This document shows positions 25,885 through 36,346 of a DNA stretch of 64,000 nucleotides, piece after piece. Made by a program: the position numbers and the translations under genes. The DNA lies in contig CAWGIM010000010.1 of assembly GCA_963822615.1 (NCBI GenBank), positions 248,001 through 312,000 of the forward strand, given 5' to 3'. A model generated the notes under the pieces. It had not been told where the DNA came from and did not search any database. It worked only from the letters and a program-made list of their open reading frames with translations. Position 1 is the first letter of the stretch; every line of letters starts with the position of its first letter. This DNA is from Trebonia sp963822615. Its GTDB lineage: Bacteria; Actinomycetota; Actinomycetes; Streptosporangiales; Streptosporangiaceae.

Positions 25885-27036
25885 ATGAGCGCGAAGGACT
25901 ACCAGAAGGACTACTACAAGGCGCTGGGCGTTGCCAAGACCGCGACGGCCGCCGAGATCAAGAAGTCCTACCGCGAGCTCGCGCGGAAGTACCACCCCGA
26001 CGCGAACAAGGGGAGCGCTGACGCCGAGGAACGCTTCAAGGAGATCACCGAGGCGTACAACGTGCTGTCGGATGAGAAGCAGCGCAAGGAGTACGACGAA
26101 GCGCGGTCGACGTTCGGCGGGTTCCGCGTGCCTACCGGCACGCGGCCCGGCCAGGGCGGTGCGCCGTTCGACCTCGGCGATCTCTTCGGCGGGGGCAGCG
26201 ACGGGCTCGGTGACGTGCTCGGCGGGATCTTCCGTAACCGCAGCGGCGGCGGCCCGGCCAGCAACCGGGCCAGGCGCGGGGCGGACGTGGAAACCGAGAC
26301 CGCGCTGTCCTTCGGCGACGCCATCGACGGGGCGACCGTGTCGCTCCGGCTGACCGGCGAGGGCCCCTGCCCGGTCTGCGGCGGTACCGGCGCCAAGTCC
26401 GGCACCGTGCCCAAGGTCTGCCCGGACTGCCACGGCACCGGGCAGCAGTCACGCAACCTGGGCGGGTTCGGCCTGGCCGAGCCGTGCAAGAACTGCCGCG
26501 GCCGGGGCCTGGTGGTCGAGGACCCGTGCCCGGCCTGCAGCGGCAGCGGTCGCGCGATGAGCTCGCGGACCATCCAGGCGCGCATCCCGGCCGGGGTGGC
26601 GGACGGGCAGCGGATCCGGCTGCCGGGCAAGGGCGCTCCGGGCGAGCACGGCGGCAAGGCGGGCGACCTGTACGTCCGGGTGCACGTCAAGCCGCATGAG
26701 GTGTTCGCCCGCAGCGGCGACAACCTGACGGTGACCGTGCCGGTCAGCATCACCGAGCTGGCGCTCGGAGCCGACATCAAGGTGCCGACGCACCGCGGCC
26801 CGGCCGTCACCGTGCGGGTCAAGCCCGGCTCCGCCAACGGAACGGTGATTCGCGTCCCCGGCCGCGGTGTCCGCAAGAAGGACGGGACCATGGGCGACCT
26901 GCGCGCGACCCTCGAGGTCACGGTGCCGCAGGAGCTCAACAAGAAGGCCAAGTCGGCACTCGAGGACCTCCGCATCGCTACCGAGGGCACTGACCCGCGG
27001 GAGGAACTGCTCCGCCGGGCACGGCAGAGTGACTAA
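25885..27036 (+). CDS. dnaJ: Chaperone protein DnaJ
   Basis: Hsp40 co-chaperone of 383 residues with the full class A layout. The J domain includes the HPD tripeptide (ARKYHPDAN). A Gly/Phe-rich linker follows (FGGFRV to GGGSDGLGDVLGG). The zinc domain has four CxxCxGxG repeats: CPVCGGTG, CPDCHGTG, CKNCRGRG and CPACSGSG. The C-terminal substrate-binding domain carries RIRLPGKGAPGEHGGKAGDLYV. It delivers clients to DnaK and stimulates its ATPase. Third gene of the heat-shock operon, 18 bp after grpE. Confidence 0.98.
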   Translation: MSAKDYQKDYYKALGVAKTATAAEIKKSYRELARKYHPDANKGSADAEERFKEITEAYNVLSDEKQRKEYDEARSTFGGFRVPTGTRPGQGGAPFDLGDLFGGGSDGLGDVLGGIFRNRSGGGPASNRARRGADVETETALSFGDAIDGATVSLRLTGEGPCPVCGGTGAKSGTVPKVCPDCHGTGQQSRNLGGFGLAEPCKNCRGRGLVVEDPCPACSGSGRAMSSRTIQARIPAGVADGQRIRLPGKGAPGEHGGKAGDLYVRVHVKPHEVFARSGDNLTVTVPVSITELALGADIKVPTHRGPAVTVRVKPGSANGTVIRVPGRGVRKKDGTMGDLRATLEVTVPQELNKKAKSALEDLRIATEGTDPREELLRRARQSD

Positions 27037-27095
27037 GCAAACACTCGGGGCAACTGAGTTTTCCCCGGATTTACAGCAGGAAGGAAGGAGATGAC

Positions 27096-27599
27096 ATGAA
27101 CAGCCCATACGACATGTCCGACGACATGCCCGTGTATGTCATCTCCGTGGCCGCGAGCTTGTCCGGCATGCATCCGCAGACGCTGCGCGGCTACGAGAGG
27201 GTCGGCCTGGTGACGCCACGGCGCACGTCAGGCGGCGGCCGCCGCTACTCGATGCGGGACATCCTCGCCCTGCGCGAGATCCAGCGGCTCTCGCAGGACG
27301 AGGGGGTCAACCTCTCCGGCATCAAGCGCATCCTCGACCTGGAGCGCGAGCTCGAGCGGACCCGGCTGACAGCGGCGGAGCTGCAGGCCGAGGTGTCGGT
27401 GCTGCGGAACGAGCTGGAGTCCACCCGCGCGGTGGCGGCCCGGCTGGCCGAGCTGCGCCGCGCGCAGACCGTCGACCCGGCCGCTGCCCTGGTGCCGGTC
27501 CGGTCAACCACCCGGGTGACCTTCTGGCACGGAACCACCCAGCCACCGCCGCAGCCGCACGGCCCCGCCAAGGCGGAGCAGCGCGAAGCGGCCGAGTAA
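27096..27599 (+). CDS. hspR: Heat-shock repressor HspR (MerR family)
   Basis: A 167-residue MerR-type regulator. The winged HTH is VYVISVAASLSGMHPQTLRGYERVGLV followed by the wing RTSGGGRRYS and DILALREIQRLSQDEGVNLSGIKRIL. A coiled coil follows (LERELERTRLTAAELQAEV), then a flexible Pro-rich tail. HspR binds HAIR repeats and represses its own operon, with DnaK as co-repressor. Both expected operators are present upstream of dnaK. A strong ribosome binding site (GGAAGGAAGGAG) precedes the ATG at 27096. Confidence 0.96.
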   Translation: MNSPYDMSDDMPVYVISVAASLSGMHPQTLRGYERVGLVTPRRTSGGGRRYSMRDILALREIQRLSQDEGVNLSGIKRILDLERELERTRLTAAELQAEVSVLRNELESTRAVAARLAELRRAQTVDPAAALVPVRSTTRVTFWHGTTQPPPQPHGPAKAEQREAAE

Positions 27600-27633
27600 C
27601 AAAAGTTAATACCGATCACGGGGATCGATAATC

Positions 27634-30270
<2,637 letters not shown>

Positions 30271-30294
30271 ACCGCGGCCGCCGAGCAGGAACGC

Positions 30295-30330
30295 CGAAAG
30301 CGGCGGGCGCCCGGGCGCCCGCCGCTTTCG
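30295..30330. terminator. Terminator of the dnaK-clpB operon
   Basis: A perfect 36-nt palindrome, with arms CGAAAGCGGCGGGCGCCC and their exact complement, lies 24 bp after the clpB stop and before the convergent TPR gene. It can serve both strands. Confidence 0.85.
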
Positions 30331-30345
30331 CATCACCAGGTCCGG

Positions 30346-30900
30346 TCAGCCCCGGGGGTGGCTCGCGTCCAGCATGTGGTCGTAGTCGTCCTCGTCGAAG
30401 CCGAGGTCGACCCGGATCCGGTAGCGCAGCCGGAGCAGCAGTTGCAGCTCGGCGTCGTCGCCGAGCTGGATGCAGCGTTCGACCCCGATCGTGGCCCACT
30501 CGAGCGCGCCCGGCAGGTTGCCCTCCTCGGTGAACAGCTCCGCCAGGAGGTCACAGGTACGCGGGGTCACCGCGTCGCGGTCCGCGGTCAGCGCCGACAG
30601 CAGCACCTGGGCCTCATCACCGCGTTCGAGGTCCATCAGCGCGCGGGCCAGGTGAACCCGCGGATCGGCGAAGGTGACCCCGCCGTCATCGATCGCGGCC
30701 GAGAACTCGTCCGCCGCCCGCTGCGGGTCGTCGGCGCTCATCCACTGCTCGCCGGCCCGCAGGTGGAACTCGGCCCGCAGGCCGGGCTCAGCCCCCTGCG
30801 CCAGTTCGCTCATGCGGGAAGCGGCCCGCACGTGATTCCCGGTGCGTGCCGCCTGGAACTCGATCTCGTCGAAGTCTTCGACGTTCGCCACTCTACCCAC
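30346..30900 (-). CDS. TPR-like helical repeat protein
   Basis: A 184-residue soluble protein made of paired helices: FQAARTGNHVRAASRMSELAQ, LRAEFHLRAGEQWMSADDPQRAADEFSAAI, VHLARALMDLERGDEAQVLLSAL and LAELFTEEGNLPGALEWATIGVER. The pattern W/L-G-Y-A-F spacing indicates three or four TPR units. The acidic tail ends EDDYDHMLDASHP. Such proteins mediate protein contacts; partner unknown. Convergent with clpB. The first codon is GTG, and another GTG nine bases later is equally possible. Confidence 0.75.
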   Translation of the reverse strand: MGRVANVEDFDEIEFQAARTGNHVRAASRMSELAQGAEPGLRAEFHLRAGEQWMSADDPQRAADEFSAAIDDGGVTFADPRVHLARALMDLERGDEAQVLLSALTADRDAVTPRTCDLLAELFTEEGNLPGALEWATIGVERCIQLGDDAELQLLLRLRYRIRVDLGFDEDDYDHMLDASHPRG

Positions 30901-31015
30901 GTTACCCTAGCGGCCCTTCTCAATTCCTACTGATTTACCCGGCCTGCCGTCGCGCGAAGCGCACTTGCGAGGCTTTCGGTTTCTTGTCTCGTCTTGGTCA
31001 CGGCGCGGTCGCCGG

Positions 31016-33211
31016 TTAGCGGCGAGCACGCTCGAGCGCGTCCCAGAAGCCGCGGCGCAGCGCGTGCCGGACCTCGTCGTGCAGCAGGAAGTCGATCGGC
31101 AGGGTTGACCCCTGCAGCAGCCGGGCCTCCAGGTCCGACGGCATCCGGGGCTTACGCGCCAGCACCGCCTCCAGCCACAGGGCGGGAGCGTCGCGGGCGA
31201 CCGATTCGCCGAACGCCTGCCCCTCCTCGTGCGCCGACTGCACCGCGTCCGCGAGCGAGGGCCCGGCTCCAGCCACGCCGCCGCCGTACCCGCCCGGGGC
31301 GACCAGGCCGATCGGCCCGGCCGGGGCGCTGATGTCCGGCTGGCCGCCGGGGACCGGGCCCACCTGGCCCGGCTGGCCGCCGGGGCCGAATCCCTGGCCA
31401 CCCGACGGGCCGGGCCCGCCCGGGCCGGCCAGGCCGATCGGCCCGCTCGCGGCGGAGAAGGCCGGACGCGGGCCGCCGCTTACCTGGCCGCCGCTTATCT
31501 GGCCGCCGCTTACCGGGCTTCCGCTCACCGGGCCGCCGTAAGCGGATGCGCCGCGGGCACCCGCGTAGCCCATGCCGTTCGGCTCTCCGCCCGGTCCCAT
31601 GGGGGCAGCCGGAGCGGCCGGCAGCACCGGCTGCCCGCCGGTCGGCTGGCCGGCCGCGTGCTGGCCCGCGGCCGGCTGGCTGAGGGCCGGGAGCTGGCTG
31701 CTGAGCGGCGGGCCGAACCCGGCATCGCTGCCGAACCCGCCCGCGGGCCCGCCGGCCGGGCCGGGCGCGGGCGCCACGGTCGGCTGGGACGGGGCCGGGG
31801 GCAGGCCAAGGGGCGGCTGCCCCGGTCCCTGCCCGGCGGGCCCGGTGCCACGGGCCGGCAACCGCCGGACCTGCGCCGACCCACCAGGGCCGGAGCCGGC
31901 CTGAACTGAGGCCGGCACCGGCTGAAGCCGGTCGCCGCGGTCGCCCCGGTTGCCGGAGAAGGACTCGCGGTACACGCCGTCCCGCTGGTGCTGCCCGCGG
32001 GCGGCACCAGGCGCGTAGCCGGACTGGTCAGCCTCGAGGCGCGCGACGGCGGGCACGCGGTCAAGGTCATCGCGCCGCTCGTCGGCGGCCGCCGGAACCG
32101 GAACCGGGGCGGCGTACAGGTTCTCCCGTGGCGGGGCGGGCACGGCCGCGGTGACCGGCGCCTGGTAATCCGGGAGCTGGGCGTACTCCGGGGCAGTGCT
32201 GTAGTCAGGGGCGGTGCCGTAGTCCGGGGAGGGGCCGTAGTCAGGGGCGGTACCGAAGTCCGGGGCCGGCCCGTAGTCGGCGGCAGGTACCTGCTCGGCG
32301 GCGGGGTAGTCGGCGGGCGGGTAGTCCGCGGCGGGCACCACGTAGTCGGCCGCGGCGGAGTAGTCCAGGCTGGCCGCGTAGTCCCCGGCGGCCGGGAAGT
32401 CGGCCCCGGCCGCGTCCGCGCGGTCAGGCTGAACGGCGGCCGGCTGAACCGGATCAGGCTGCTGGCTCGGCCCCGGCTGCTGGGCGGCCGCGGCCGGCTG
32501 GGCCGGCTCGGCCCGGACACTCGGCTGCGGGTAGGCGGTGGCGGCCGGCTGGCCGTTCCCGTGGTAACCGTTACCGTTGAGAGCCCCGTTGGCGGCCCCG
32601 TTCACCGCTCCGTTGACGGCTGCCACCCGCGGCGCCGGCGCCGCGTCGGGCTCGTCCGCCCGGGCGGGCTCGGCCCCGGAGATCAGCTCGATGTACGGCC
32701 GCAGGTGCTCGGCGCTGACCGCTACGAAGTCGTCGCACTCCTGGCGCAGCGCCCGCGAGGTCGTCACGTCGCCGTCGGCGGCGATCTGCAGCAGGGTGAC
32801 CCGCATGCCCATGTCCTGCACGTCGGCGATCACCTGGGCGAGGTCTTCCTCGCCGCTGACCAGCATCACGTCGCTGACCGCCTTGTTCCGCGCCAGCATG
32901 GTGAGGTCGCGGTGGATCTCGCCTTCCACGCCCTCCCGGCGCCCCGGCCGCTTCTTGGCCACCCGGAGCTTCACCCCGGGCAGGTCGGCCAGGGTGTCGT
33001 GCTCAGCCGAGCGGCGGCCCTCGACCGTCGCCTCGTACCAGTAGCAGCGCAGCAGCGGCAGCCGGGTCCGTTCCACCGCCAGGTTCCCGAGCAGTTGCAG
33101 CAGTCCCGCGTAGTCATAGGAAACCGACTCACGGCGGCGCGTACCGTGCACCGCCATCGCACCGTCCGCTAGCACATAGCCCGCGTCTACGAACAGCGCA
33201 CAGCGATCCAT
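31016..33211 (-). CDS. NYN (PIN-like) domain protein with long low-complexity linker
   Basis: A 731-residue protein. Residues 1-180 are a NYN nuclease domain: CALFVDAGYVLADG with the first catalytic Asp, EIHRDLTMLARNKAVSDVMLVSGEEDLAQVIADV with the later acidic residues. This fold acts on RNA. Residues about 190-630 are Pro/Gly/Ala-rich and disordered, with two repeat tracts (PDY-type and SGGQ-type). The last 80 residues are a conserved helical domain (LADAVQSAHEEGQAFGES to HALRRGFWDALERARR). Homologues exist across actinomycetes but RNA target is unknown. The start is ATG 3' of GAAGGAAGG. Confidence 0.88.
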   Translation of the reverse strand: MDRCALFVDAGYVLADGAMAVHGTRRRESVSYDYAGLLQLLGNLAVERTRLPLLRCYWYEATVEGRRSAEHDTLADLPGVKLRVAKKRPGRREGVEGEIHRDLTMLARNKAVSDVMLVSGEEDLAQVIADVQDMGMRVTLLQIAADGDVTTSRALRQECDDFVAVSAEHLRPYIELISGAEPARADEPDAAPAPRVAAVNGAVNGAANGALNGNGYHGNGQPAATAYPQPSVRAEPAQPAAAAQQPGPSQQPDPVQPAAVQPDRADAAGADFPAAGDYAASLDYSAAADYVVPAADYPPADYPAAEQVPAADYGPAPDFGTAPDYGPSPDYGTAPDYSTAPEYAQLPDYQAPVTAAVPAPPRENLYAAPVPVPAAADERRDDLDRVPAVARLEADQSGYAPGAARGQHQRDGVYRESFSGNRGDRGDRLQPVPASVQAGSGPGGSAQVRRLPARGTGPAGQGPGQPPLGLPPAPSQPTVAPAPGPAGGPAGGFGSDAGFGPPLSSQLPALSQPAAGQHAAGQPTGGQPVLPAAPAAPMGPGGEPNGMGYAGARGASAYGGPVSGSPVSGGQISGGQVSGGPRPAFSAASGPIGLAGPGGPGPSGGQGFGPGGQPGQVGPVPGGQPDISAPAGPIGLVAPGGYGGGVAGAGPSLADAVQSAHEEGQAFGESVARDAPALWLEAVLARKPRMPSDLEARLLQGSTLPIDFLLHDEVRHALRRGFWDALERARR
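31475..31545. repeat. In-frame SGGQ/SGSP tandem repeat in the NYN gene
   Basis: Imperfect 15-nt units encode SGSPVSGGQISGGQVSGG on the minus strand. Copy number could vary without breaking the frame. Confidence 0.7.
32161..32400. repeat. In-frame Asp-Tyr (PDY/ADY) repeat tract in the NYN gene
   Basis: Irregular units of 15-18 nt encode about fourteen D-Y/D-F/E-Y pairs spaced by Pro, Ala and Thr (for example GTAPDYGPSPDYGTAPDY). The regular aromatic spacing is like sticker-and-spacer disordered regions. Confidence 0.7.
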
Positions 33212-33359
33212 GCCGCACCGCCTTCCTTCATTGCGAGAAGATGCCAGGTCAGCGGCTGCGTCAAGTCAGCAGCCGAATGCCCTCCGCCCCTTCTAGGGTA
33301 ATGAAGCCCGCCGCCCGCCACCGGCGTTACGGGGGAAGTCACGCCCCGTGTGCGCCCGA

Positions 33360-33365
33360 TATGCT
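33360..33365 (+). promoter_or_regulatory. Putative -10 box of a leaderless pyrE promoter
   Basis: TATGCT ends 8 nt before the GTG at 33374, and no Shine-Dalgarno sequence lies between. No good -35 was found. Confidence 0.45.
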
Positions 33366-33373
33366 CTCCAGTT

Positions 33374-33907
33374 GTGAATGATCGCGAGGAACTGCTGGCC
33401 GGGATCAAGGCCAAGGGCGTCGTGCACGGGGACTTCCAGCTGTCGTCCGGTGCCCGTGCCACCAGCTACGTTGACCTGCGCCGGGTGACGCTCGACGGGC
33501 GGCTGGCGCCGCTGGCGGGCCGGGTCCTGCTGGCCGCGACGGCGGACCTCAGCTATGACGCGGTCGGCGGCCTGACGCTGGGCGCCGACCCGATGGCGGC
33601 CGCCATGCTGCACGCGGCCGCCAACCGGGGCACCCCGGTCGACGCGTTCGTGGTGCGCAAGGAGGGAAAGGCGCACGGCCTGCAGCGCCGGATCGAGGGG
33701 CCGGACGTGGCCGGCCGCCGGGTGCTGGCGCTCGAGGACACCTCCACCACCGGCAACTCGGTGCTCACCGCGGTGGACGCGCTGCAGGCGGCCGGGGCCG
33801 ACGTGGTCGGCGTCGCGGTGCTGGTCGACCGGGGGGCGAGGGACAAGGTGGCCGAGCGCGGCCTGCCCTACATCGCGGTGTACGAGCTGGACGAGCTGGG
33901 CCTCTAG
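33374..33907 (+). CDS. pyrE: Orotate phosphoribosyltransferase
   Basis: Converts orotate and PRPP to OMP in pyrimidine synthesis; 177 residues. Visible are GVVHGDFQLSSGARATSYVDLR near the start, FVVRKEGKAHG (catalytic Lys loop) and the PRPP motif VLALEDTSTTGNSVLTAV. GTG 33374 is chosen because the TATGCT box is 8 nt upstream and the resulting N-terminus (MNDREELLAGI) fits the family; reading further upstream adds only eight unlikely residues. No other pyr gene is close. Confidence 0.93.
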   Translation: MNDREELLAGIKAKGVVHGDFQLSSGARATSYVDLRRVTLDGRLAPLAGRVLLAATADLSYDAVGGLTLGADPMAAAMLHAAANRGTPVDAFVVRKEGKAHGLQRRIEGPDVAGRRVLALEDTSTTGNSVLTAVDALQAAGADVVGVAVLVDRGARDKVAERGLPYIAVYELDELGL

Positions 33908-33942
33908 GGCCGGCCAGCCCCTAGCGGCGCGCCTGGCCGGCC
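33908..33942. terminator. Terminator between convergent pyrE and DedA genes
   Basis: Ten-base arms GGCCGGCCAG (33908-33917) and CTGGCCGGCC (33933-33942) flank a 15-nt loop. It begins right after the pyrE stop and includes the last codons of the DedA gene. Confidence 0.55.
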
Positions 33943-34574
33943 GGGGCCTCGTCGCGGGCGGCGGCGGCCGCGGCCTCACGGCGGAACGCGCGCAGCCGGT
34001 AGAGCACGAACCCGATGATCGCCAGCACGACCACCACCACCAGGGCGTAGGTGGCCAGCGACAGGCTGTGGTTGATCTTGCTCCACTGCCCGCCCAGGCT
34101 GTAGCCGATACTGGACAGCACGGTCACGTAGACGACCGTGCCGACCAGGTTGAGCAGGCCGAACCGGACCGGCGGGATGTCCACCAGGCCGGCCACGATC
34201 GACGCGAACGCCCGCACGAAGGGCAGCATCCGCGCCACCGGCAGCGCCCAGACGCCGCGCCCGACCAGGAACCGCTCCGCCCGCGCCACGTCCGCCTCGG
34301 TGACCAGCACGTACCGGCCCCAGCGGCGCACCAGCGGGTGGCCGCCGGCCCGGCCCACCCCGTAGGCGACGTACGAGCCGACGAGCTCCGCCAGCGTGCC
34401 CAGGATGATCACCAGCGCCAGCGAGGGGTGCTGGTGCGTCCCCGGGATGGCGCCGGACGCCACCGCGCCGCCGAGCAGGAAGGTCAGCTCGGAGGAGATC
34501 GGCACGCAGCAGGCTTCGAGCACGCCGAACACGATCACCGCGTAGATGGCGTGCGAGATGAGGAAGCTCGTCAT
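33921..34574 (-). CDS. DedA family membrane protein
   Basis: A 217-residue protein with five or six hydrophobic segments and the DedA/SNARE-associated pattern: SELTFLLGGAVASG, LGTLAELVGSYVAYGVGRAGG and RFLVGRGVWALPVARMLPFVRAFASIVAGLVDIPPVRFGLLNLVGTVVYV. The Glu and the conserved G-x3-R-x-hydrophobic-P-x-hydrophobic-R motif are in place. DedA proteins are flippase/scramblase-like and affect membrane homeostasis. The tail is Ala/Arg-rich and cytoplasmic. Diverges from the aldolase gene. Confidence 0.9.
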   Translation of the reverse strand: MTSFLISHAIYAVIVFGVLEACCVPISSELTFLLGGAVASGAIPGTHQHPSLALVIILGTLAELVGSYVAYGVGRAGGHPLVRRWGRYVLVTEADVARAERFLVGRGVWALPVARMLPFVRAFASIVAGLVDIPPVRFGLLNLVGTVVYVTVLSSIGYSLGGQWSKINHSLSLATYALVVVVVLAIIGFVLYRLRAFRREAAAAAARDEAPAGQARR

Positions 34575-34622
34575 GGGGACCTTTGTACAGCATGACGCTC
34601 GTTACATCGTCATCCTCAGGTA

Positions 34623-34652
34623 TTACTCAGCGCTGAGACTGCCAGTTACAGT
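34623..34652 (+). promoter_or_regulatory. Candidate aldolase promoter with central palindrome
   Basis: TTACTC (34623-34628) and TACAGT (34647-34652) are spaced like -35 and -10 boxes. The perfect palindrome CTCAGCGCTGAG overlaps the spacer and could be an operator. Weak evidence. Confidence 0.3.
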
Positions 34653-34685
34653 GGCTTCGGACCGACTGGAACAGGAGTCATGACC

Positions 34686-35708
34686 ATGCCGATCGCGACC
34701 CCAGAGATCTACGCGCAGATGCTCGACCGGGCCAAGCAGCAGGGCTTTGCCTACCCCGCTATCAACGTGACCTCTAGCCAGACGCTCAACGCCGCGCTGA
34801 AGGGCTTCGCCGACGCCGAAAGCGACGGCATCCTCCAGGTCTCCACTGGCGGCGCCGAGTACCTGTCCGGCCAGTCGGTCAAGGACATGGTGACCGGCGC
34901 GTCCGCGCTGGCCGAGTTCGCGCACGTCGTCGCGGCGCGTTACCCCGTCAACGTCGCGCTGCACACCGACCACTGCCCCAAGGACAAGCTCGACGGCTAC
35001 ATGCGCCCGCTGGTGGCCATCTCGGCCGAGCGGGTCAAGGCCGGGCGCGAGCCGCTGTTCCAGTCGCACATGTGGGACGGCTCGGCGGTGCCGCTGGCCG
35101 AGAACCTCGAGATCGCCCGGGACCTGCTGGCCCGGTGCGCCGCCGCCAAGATCATCATGGAGCTGGAGATCGGGGTGGTCGGCGGCGAGGAAGACGGCGT
35201 CGTCGGCGAGATCAACGAGAAGCTCTACTCCACCCCCGAGGACGCCCTCGCCACCGCGGAAGCCCTCGGCACCGGGGAGAACGGCCGGTACATCCTGGCC
35301 GCGACCTTCGGCAACGTGCACGGGGTGTACAAGCCGGGGCACGTCAAGCTGCGGCCGGCCGTGCTCAAGGAGATCCAGGACACCGTCGGCGCCAAGTACG
35401 GCCTGGACAAGCCGTTCGACCTGGTCTTCCACGGCGGCTCCGGCTCGGCCGAGAGCGAGATCCGGGAGGCCATCGGCTACGGGGTGGTGAAGATGAACGT
35501 CGACACCGACACCCAGTACGCGTTCACCCGGCCGGTCGCGGGCCACATGTTCGCCAACTACGACGGCGTGCTCAAGGTCGACGGCGAGGTCGGCAACAAG
35601 AAGGCCTACGACCCGCGCACCTGGGGCAAGTCGGCCGAGGCGGGCATGACGGCGCGGGTCACCCAGGCGTGCCAGGACCTGTTGTCGGCCGGCACCAAGC
35701 TCTCCTAA
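34686..35708 (+). CDS. fbaA: Class II fructose-bisphosphate aldolase
   Basis: Zinc-dependent glycolytic and gluconeogenic aldolase, 340 residues. Zinc and catalytic motifs are HTDHCPKDKLDGY, an E-rich loop (MELEIGVVGGEEDGV), FGNVHGVYKPGHVKL and LVFHGGSGSAESEI. Two ATG codons lie at 34680 and 34686. The second is chosen because AGGAG is 8 nt before it but only 2 nt before the first, and family members begin MPIATPE. Stands alone, followed by a strong terminator. Confidence 0.97.
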   Translation: MPIATPEIYAQMLDRAKQQGFAYPAINVTSSQTLNAALKGFADAESDGILQVSTGGAEYLSGQSVKDMVTGASALAEFAHVVAARYPVNVALHTDHCPKDKLDGYMRPLVAISAERVKAGREPLFQSHMWDGSAVPLAENLEIARDLLARCAAAKIIMELEIGVVGGEEDGVVGEINEKLYSTPEDALATAEALGTGENGRYILAATFGNVHGVYKPGHVKLRPAVLKEIQDTVGAKYGLDKPFDLVFHGGSGSAESEIREAIGYGVVKMNVDTDTQYAFTRPVAGHMFANYDGVLKVDGEVGNKKAYDPRTWGKSAEAGMTARVTQACQDLLSAGTKLS

Positions 35709-35727
35709 GTCAAATACCAAGGTCAGT

Positions 35728-35776
35728 CCGAACGGGTGCGTGCTTCGCCTGCCCGGCGAAGCACGCACCCGTTCGG
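35728..35776. terminator. Bidirectional terminator after the aldolase gene
   Basis: Perfect 22-bp arms beginning CCGAACGGGTGCGTGCTTCG, with a 5-nt loop TGCCC. It lies between two convergent genes and shares its first 13 bases with the terminator at 10434. Confidence 0.9.
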
Positions 35777-35789
35777 CTGGCTCGGGCTT

Positions 35790-36206
35790 TTACCGCTTCA
35801 GCTCGGCATAGGCTTCCGGGCTGCTGTCGACCAGGAACTCCCAGCAGCGCTGCTCCTCCTCGGTCTCGTCGATCTCCCCGGCCGCGGTGGCCAGGGCGGC
35901 CAGGCAGCGCAGGAAGCCGCGGTTGGGCTGGTGCGACCAGGGGACCGGGCCATGGCCCTTCCAGCCGTTGCGGCGCAGCGCGTCGAGGCCGCGGTGGTAG
36001 CCGGTGCGGGCGTAGGCGTAGCCCTCGACCGGGTGCCCGGCCGCCAGCGCCGATTCCGCCAGCATGGCCCAGGCCAGCGAGAACGTCGGGTACCCGGCCG
36101 CGATGGCGACCGGGTCGGTGCCCGCTGCCACCAGTGCCTCCGCCTCGGCCTGCGGCGGGAGCAGGGTGGCGGGCGGCCCGCCGAGCAGGTTCACGTGATC
36201 ACTCAT
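35790..36206 (-). CDS. DUF3151 family protein
   Basis: A 138-residue actinobacterial protein beginning MSDHVNLLGGPPATLLP. It contains the family hallmarks YPTFSLAWAMLAESALAAG, VEGYAYARTGYHRGLDALRRNGWKGHGPVPWSHQPNRGFLRCL and ends EEEQRCWEFLVDSSPEAYAEL. The fold is helical; no function is assigned. It is commonly adjacent to fbaA or purA in actinomycetes, as here. Confidence 0.88.
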   Translation of the reverse strand: MSDHVNLLGGPPATLLPPQAEAEALVAAGTDPVAIAAGYPTFSLAWAMLAESALAAGHPVEGYAYARTGYHRGLDALRRNGWKGHGPVPWSHQPNRGFLRCLAALATAAGEIDETEEEQRCWEFLVDSSPEAYAELKR

Positions 36207-36289
36207 GCGGTTGAGTCTGCCAGATCGTTATCGGGCACTGCCCCGGACTGGGTTCCACCAGGCTCTTTCGGGTAATCTCATCGGGCAAG

Positions 36290-36323
36290 AGCCCCTGTCG
36301 CGCTTGCGCCGCCAGGGGCTTTA
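36290..36323 (+). promoter_or_regulatory. purA leader hairpin (possible attenuator)
   Basis: AGCCCCTG (36290-36297) pairs with CAGGGGCT (36313-36320), followed by TTTA. A TAATCT -10-like box at 36273-36278 would place the mRNA start just before the stem. The stem could attenuate transcription or protect the mRNA 5' end. No purine aptamer is recognisable. Confidence 0.4.
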
Positions 36324-36346
36324 GTCGTGTGAAAGGCGTGAAGAGT

